DNA of 8,903 nt. Origin: Porticoccaceae bacterium UBA1989. Its GTDB lineage: Bacteria > Pseudomonadota > Gammaproteobacteria > Pseudomonadales > Porticoccaceae. A program made the position numbers and the translations under genes. Under the pieces are notes generated by a model. It searched no databases and was not told the DNA's origin. It saw only the letters and a list, made by a program, of their open reading frames with translations. How positions within the stretch are numbered: the first letter of the stretch is position 1; each line of letters opens with the position of its first letter. The stretch is from assembly GCA_002335945.1 (NCBI GenBank), contig DDDD01000164.1, positions 1 through 8,903 of the forward strand, written 5' to 3'. Of the stretch, positions 5,596-8,903 are shown one piece after another.

Positions 5596-6709
5596 TTTGC
5601 CAATGTTATGTGTGAGCTTGGTGCTTTGCAGTGGCTCGGTTTTTAGTAGTGACGAGAGCCTTGCCATTGAAACTGAAGTCGAGACCGAAATTCTTGCCGA
5701 GGGTTTAAATCATCCCTGGAGTGTGACGTTTATTTCCGCCGATGAAATGTTGGTTACCGAACTGTCGGGAGACTTACGGCGGGTGTCCAACGGACGATTA
5801 AATCCCAGACCTATTATGGGTGTGCCAGAGGTTTTATTCGCCGGGCAGGGAGGGCTATCTGAAGTGCTGGTAGATCCGAACTTCGCGGATAATAGCCTTA
5901 TCTACTTATCATTTTCAGCGCCTGATACTGACAAGCCAAAGCTGAATCAACTCAACGTTATCCAAGCGCGCCTTGAGGGCAATGTGCTTGTGGATCATAA
6001 AACCCTCTTTCAGTCTGATCCTCCGCGCAGGACAGCGGCACACTATGGTGCTCGGCTGGCATTTTTGGCTGATGGGACGCTGCTGGTTACCTCCGGGGAC
6101 GGGTTTAACTATCGCGAGCAGGCACAGGCTTTAGATAACCACTTTGGCAAGATAGTGCGGATCAATACTGACGGCAGTATTCCCGAGGATAATCCGTTCA
6201 CAAACAGGCCAAACGCACTGCCAGAAATATGGTCATACGGGCACAGAAATCTTCAGGGCCTAGTGATTGCTGATGATGGCACTGTCTATGAGCACGAGCA
6301 TGGTCCTCAGGGTGGCGATGAACTGAATCTGGTATTACCGGGTAAAAACTATGGTTGGCCGGCAATCACCTATGGTGTGGATTACAGTGGCGCGATGATT
6401 TCGCCCTTCACTGAGCATCCAGATATGGAGCAACCACTGAAGTATTGGGATCCCTCAATTGCCCCCTCTGGGATGATTCTTTACCGCGGCGACATGTTTC
6501 CCCATTGGCAGGGCAACCTGTTTATCTCGGCGTTAGTTCCTGGGGATGTTCGGCGTCTCAAAATGCAGGATAAGCAAGTCGTTGAGGAAGAAACGTTGTT
6601 CACTGAATTCGGTAGAATTCGCAACATTGTCTCTGCGCCAGATGGCAGTTTGATACTGGTTACAGACGGTGAAGACGGCAAGTTGATAAGAGTGAGTGCT
6701 AAAAAGTAG
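5582..6709 (+). CDS. Secreted PQQ-dependent sugar dehydrogenase
   Basis: A 375-residue protein of the soluble glucose/aldose sugar dehydrogenase family (GSDH, Pfam PF07995), similar in length to the YliI/Asd group. It has a Sec signal peptide (about residues 1-22, cleavage near VFS-S) and then a six-bladed propeller. Family landmarks seen: HPWSVTF at the mature start, GQGGLSEV (88-95), His154 in AAHYGARL (matching the catalytic base His144 of Acinetobacter sGDH), GHRNLQG (220-226), EHGPQGGDELN (239-249), PGKNYGWP (253-260, Lys of the PQQ site), APSG (294-297) and GRIRNIV (344-350, Arg pair of the PQQ site). It should oxidise aldose sugars in the periplasm with PQQ and Ca2+; the acceptor is unknown. 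The usual His in GQGGLLDVAxHPxF is Asp here (Asp98). No PQQ synthesis genes are in the window, so the cofactor must come from elsewhere. It is the second gene of a two-gene unit. Confidence 0.92.
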   Translation: MKFTNLPMLCVSLVLCSGSVFSSDESLAIETEVETEILAEGLNHPWSVTFISADEMLVTELSGDLRRVSNGRLNPRPIMGVPEVLFAGQGGLSEVLVDPNFADNSLIYLSFSAPDTDKPKLNQLNVIQARLEGNVLVDHKTLFQSDPPRRTAAHYGARLAFLADGTLLVTSGDGFNYREQAQALDNHFGKIVRINTDGSIPEDNPFTNRPNALPEIWSYGHRNLQGLVIADDGTVYEHEHGPQGGDELNLVLPGKNYGWPAITYGVDYSGAMISPFTEHPDMEQPLKYWDPSIAPSGMILYRGDMFPHWQGNLFISALVPGDVRRLKMQDKQVVEEETLFTEFGRIRNIVSAPDGSLILVTDGEDGKLIRVSAKK

Positions 6710-6724
6710 ACACCGCAGAATAAC

Positions 6725-6800
6725 GTTTTAGGCTGTAATCAGAGCGTCCGCTGTGCCCTTTCCGATTGAAGTGCATTGGCGGACGGCGCTAGCCTAAAAC
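6725..6800. repeat. Two-stem inverted-repeat element between convergent genes
   Basis: Outer arms GTTTTAGGCT (6725-6734) and AGCCTAAAAC (6791-6800) pair perfectly over 10 bp. Inside, AGCGTCCGC (6743-6751) pairs with GCGGA + CGCT (6779-6783 and 6787-6790), leaving a 3-base bulge. A further TGC/GCA (6754-6756 / 6772-6774) can pair towards the loop. Eight bases on the left side (6735-6742) are unpaired, while the right arms are adjacent. There is no T-run on either strand, so it is not a standard terminator, although its position between the ends of the PQQ dehydrogenase and the Lrp gene suits a transcript-end or RNA-stability role. A small non-coding mobile repeat is the other option. Confidence 0.65.
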
Positions 6801-6830
6801 TCCTAACCTGAAAATGCCAGCGCCAAAAAC

Positions 6831-7274
6831 CTACACAGTACTCAACAAAATACTGGTTTCACTATTAGCAATACCATCGATCAATCGTACCTCTCTCAAT
6901 ACCTTATCGAATTCCGCCAAGCTCGAAGCTTGAATTTCAGCCACCAAATCCCAAGCGCCATTGGTGGTATGGACCTTTTGTAATTCCGGCAGGCCGCGCA
7001 ATTTACTGATGATTTTAGAGGTGGATTTACCGGTCACTTCAATCAACATAATCGCGCGAATAGCTCCGTCATCGACACTGGTGCTGGCTCTGATGGTAAA
7101 GCCAATAATAGCCCCACTTGAGATCAACCGATCCAGTCGGTTTTGTACTGTCCCGCGAGAGACTTTTAGCGTCTGGGCCAACTGTGAAATGGGCGCCCGC
7201 GCATCGGTGCGCAGCAGTGAGATAAGGTCTCGGTCCAGTGAGTCGTAGCTCACCGAGCGGTCTTTATTGTCCAT
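6831..7274 (-). CDS. Lrp/AsnC family transcriptional regulator
   Basis: A 147-residue regulator of typical family length. The N-terminal AsnC-type winged helix-turn-helix (about residues 11-60) reads LDRDLISLLRTDARAPISQL and ends SSGAIIGFT. The C-terminal RAM/ligand-binding domain (about 70-147) has VHTTNGAWDLVAEI, with the Gly/Asp turn where amino acid effectors bind in related proteins. These proteins assemble as octamers or dimers and wrap DNA in response to an amino acid or amine. ATG 7274 has no good Shine-Dalgarno. The gene is divergent from the omega-transaminase across 229 bases with nested inverted repeats, so it very likely controls that gene and itself. The effector is probably the amine or amino acid handled by the transaminase; this is inferred from context only. 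Confidence 0.92.
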   Translation of the reverse strand: MDNKDRSVSYDSLDRDLISLLRTDARAPISQLAQTLKVSRGTVQNRLDRLISSGAIIGFTIRASTSVDDGAIRAIMLIEVTGKSTSKIISKLRGLPELQKVHTTNGAWDLVAEIQASSLAEFDKVLREVRLIDGIANSETSILLSTV

Positions 7275-7305
7275 GGTTTCAGCTTGCGGTTATTGGCAGA
7301 AGGAG

Positions 7306-7356
7306 ATTATGACTGACTATTGTCATAATTGACATTCTAGCCCCGCAATATGTCAA
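7306..7356. promoter_or_regulatory. Operator array for the Lrp-type regulator
   Basis: Three inverted repeats are nested here. ATTATGAC (7306-7313) pairs with GTCATAAT (7322-7329) across 8 bases. TGTCA (7321-7325) pairs with TGACA (7330-7334). TTGACAT (7329-7335) pairs with ATGTCAA (7350-7356) across 14 bases. The two TGTCA copies start 30 bases apart, about three DNA turns, as expected for wrapping by an Lrp-type protein. The arms of the last repeat are also perfect TTGACA -35 boxes facing each other, one for each divergent gene. Confidence 0.55.
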
Positions 7357-7358
7357 AT
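7329..7358 (+). promoter_or_regulatory. Candidate promoter of the transaminase gene
   Basis: A perfect TTGACA -35 (7329-7334) is followed after 18 bases by TCAAAT (7353-7358, 4 of 6 matches to TATAAT). It lies within the operator array, so regulator binding would block or guide the polymerase. The leader would be about 140 bases. The -10 is poor and other starts are possible. Confidence 0.3.
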
Positions 7359-7488
7359 ATGCCAGCATATCTTGCAAACTATTGCTATATCGCTTAGCTG
7401 CCTATGCCTCTAACATCTTCCAAACTTAAGCGCTGGCGTCTGCCTACTATTTAGATGAGGCAAACCCACCGTGGCTGCAACTGACACT

Positions 7489-7497
7489 GGAAGGTGA
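7489..7497 (+). promoter_or_regulatory. Ribosome binding site of the transaminase gene
   Basis: GGAAGGTGA lies 6 bases before ATG 7504, a near-perfect Shine-Dalgarno that supports this start and strong translation. Confidence 0.85.
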
Positions 7498-7503
7498 ATT
7501 GCC

Positions 7504-8868
7504 ATGAAAAACTTAACTGAAATCGATGCCAACAGCATTTTGCATCCGGCAACCAACGCCGACGATTTTTCCCGCAATGGTTCAAAAATTATTGAGTCAG
7601 GAAAGGGCATCTACCTGCGCGATCAGTCTGGTCAGCAGTTGATCGACGCTGTCGCCGGACTCTGGTGTGTCAATGTGGGTTACGGGCGGGAAGAGTTGGC
7701 CGAGGCCATGCAAAAAGCCGCCATGGAGCTGAGTTATTATCATACGTTTTCAGGCATGTCTAACCGGCCGCAAATAGAGTTGGCCGAACGCCTGTTGGAA
7801 AAAGCACCGGAGGGTTTATCAAAGGTATTTTTCGGTACTGGTGGATCCGATGGCAACGACAGCCTCATCAAGATTGTTTGGTACATCAACAATATTCAAA
7901 ATAAGCCACAGAAGAAAAAAATCATTTCTCGCTGGCAAGCCTATCATGGCACCTCTTTGGCTACGGCTAGCCTTACCGGTTTGCCCTCATTCCATACTGC
8001 TTTCGATCTACCCATCAATAATATTCTTCATACAGAATCTCCTGATTTCTTTCGTCACGGTTTAGAGGGCGAGACCCAGTTGCAGTTTTCTGCTCGTCGT
8101 GCACAGCAGTTAGAAGAGATGATCATTCATGAAGGTGCAGATACAGTGGCCGCTTTTATCGCTGAGCCAGTGTTGGGTGCTGGTGGCGTTGTTCCCCCAC
8201 CTGAAGGTTATTTTGCCGCTATCCAGAAAGTGCTTAAACGCTATGACATATTATTTATTGTCGATGAAGTGGTCTGTGGTTATGGCCGTTTAGGAAAATG
8301 GTTTGGCAGTGAAATGTACGACCTTAAGCCCGACATGATGACTACGGCTAAAGCCCTAACCAGTGGCTACTTTCCTTTTTCAGCCACTTTTATTTCCGAT
8401 GAAATATGGCAGTTACTGAAACAGGGCTCGGTTAAGTATGGCAACTTTGCCCATGGTTATACCTACGCGGGTCATCCCATTGGCGCTGCTGTTGCCATGG
8501 CCAATTTAGATATTATCGAAAACGAAAATCTCGTGGATAACGCCGCTAATGTGGGTGCTTATTTCCATCAACAATTAAATCAACGCTTTGCTAATGACGA
8601 GTTTGTTGCCGAGGTGCGCGGTGTTGGCATGATCGCCGCTGTACAGTTAGTAAAAAATAAAAACACCAAAACATTCTTTGATAAATCGACAAAAATTTCC
8701 GCCAAAGTGGCACAGCAGTGTTACCAAAATGGATTGATTTCAAGACCACTACCTTCATTGGATTCCATGGCTTTTTCACCACCACTGATTTGCACCACTC
8801 AGGATATTGACAATATTGTGAACATTTTTGATCAGTCGGTGCGCAGCGTAATGGCGCAAGAGCTTTAA
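7504..8868 (+). CDS. Class III omega-transaminase (amine/putrescine:pyruvate type)
   Basis: A 454-residue PLP enzyme, about the same length as the Vibrio fluvialis omega-transaminase and P. aeruginosa SpuC, and alike in pattern from AVAGLWCVNVGYGREEL to the end. Residues seen: Trp54 of the substrate pocket, GGSDGND (113-119) at the PLP phosphate, Tyr147 in YHG (stacks on the PLP ring), Asp254 in VDEVVCGYGR (binds the pyridine N), Lys283 in AKALTSGY (Schiff base), HGYTYAGHP on the partner-subunit side, and Arg414 in SRPLPS (the flipping Arg that binds carboxylates). It should move an amino group from an amine or omega-amino acid, such as putrescine, beta-alanine or a similar compound, to pyruvate in the cytoplasm. 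The exact donor is not readable. GSDGND differs from the usual GSEAND. It is divergent from an Lrp-type gene, its likely regulator. The end of its transcript lies beyond the window. Confidence 0.93.
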   Translation: MKNLTEIDANSILHPATNADDFSRNGSKIIESGKGIYLRDQSGQQLIDAVAGLWCVNVGYGREELAEAMQKAAMELSYYHTFSGMSNRPQIELAERLLEKAPEGLSKVFFGTGGSDGNDSLIKIVWYINNIQNKPQKKKIISRWQAYHGTSLATASLTGLPSFHTAFDLPINNILHTESPDFFRHGLEGETQLQFSARRAQQLEEMIIHEGADTVAAFIAEPVLGAGGVVPPPEGYFAAIQKVLKRYDILFIVDEVVCGYGRLGKWFGSEMYDLKPDMMTTAKALTSGYFPFSATFISDEIWQLLKQGSVKYGNFAHGYTYAGHPIGAAVAMANLDIIENENLVDNAANVGAYFHQQLNQRFANDEFVAEVRGVGMIAAVQLVKNKNTKTFFDKSTKISAKVAQQCYQNGLISRPLPSLDSMAFSPPLICTTQDIDNIVNIFDQSVRSVMAQEL

Positions 8869-8903
8869 TTTAAGCTAAGCCCAAAATTGTATTTAAAGGT
8901 ATT
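8869..8903. other. Window end, no feature
   Basis: Thirty-five AT-rich bases after the transaminase stop. No terminator stem or start of another gene is visible. Confidence 0.7.

Noticed and set aside
5597..5629. Lipobox (LVLC) in the PQQ dehydrogenase signal peptide
   Set aside because: The residue before Cys is Leu, not Gly, Ala or Ser, so lipoprotein processing is unlikely; ordinary Sec cleavage fits better.
6725..6800. Integron attC site
   Set aside because: The arms begin GTTTT and end AAAAC, the opposite of the RYYYAAC...GTTRRRY layout, and no integrase or cassette is nearby.
6961..7248. Plus-strand open frame of 95 codons opposite the Lrp gene
   Set aside because: The minus strand encodes a complete Lrp/AsnC protein; the opposite frame has no recognisable domain or ribosome site.
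7404..7454. 16-codon leader peptide in the transaminase 5' region (ATG to TAG)
   Set aside because: It has no ribosome binding site and no run of regulatory codons, and a short open frame is expected by chance.

Overview
The window looks like a chromosomal segment of a Gram-negative gammaproteobacterium, probably marine or environmental. The signs are an outer-membrane beta-barrel of the DUF1302 type with its DUF1329 partner, a sigma-54 activator of the XylR/DmpR class, an Lrp/AsnC regulator facing an omega-transaminase, and moderate GC throughout. This placement is inferred from family content; no marker gene fixes the species. I see no phage, CRISPR, IS element, tRNA or rRNA.

Left block (1-3939, all +): the 3' end of a DUF1302 outer-membrane protein, then a DUF1329 periplasmic protein with a signal peptide, closed by a strong intrinsic terminator (2116-2143). 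Next comes a full-length XylR/DmpR-type sigma-54 activator with its own start. Its sensor domain keeps the His, Trp and Cys/Glu/Cys/Cys residues at the spacings I recall for phenol-sensing MopR. The likely reading is an aromatic- or hydrophobic-compound-responsive regulator beside an envelope pair that handles such compounds. The substrate is unknown and no catabolic enzyme lies in the block.

Middle block (3940-5133): a glutathione S-transferase-like gene on the minus strand, starting at TTG, converges on the regulator. Behind it is a 416-base gap that holds a short minus-strand reading frame (4871-5020) resembling the end of a decayed gene, and a 17-base perfect inverted repeat.

Right block (5134-8903): a two-gene + operon encodes a small four-helix membrane protein of unknown function and a secreted PQQ-dependent sugar dehydrogenase, with a 14-base overlap. 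It converges on an Lrp/AsnC regulator (-), and a large two-stem inverted-repeat element lies between them. The Lrp gene is divergent from a class III omega-transaminase (+). The shared 229-base region carries nested TGTCA/TGACA inverted repeats that look like the operator.

The most useful leads are the DUF1302/DUF1329/XylR-type module, the uncharacterised membrane partner of the PQQ dehydrogenase, the hairpin element at 6725-6800, and the Lrp operator array. None can be called a new system from sequence alone.
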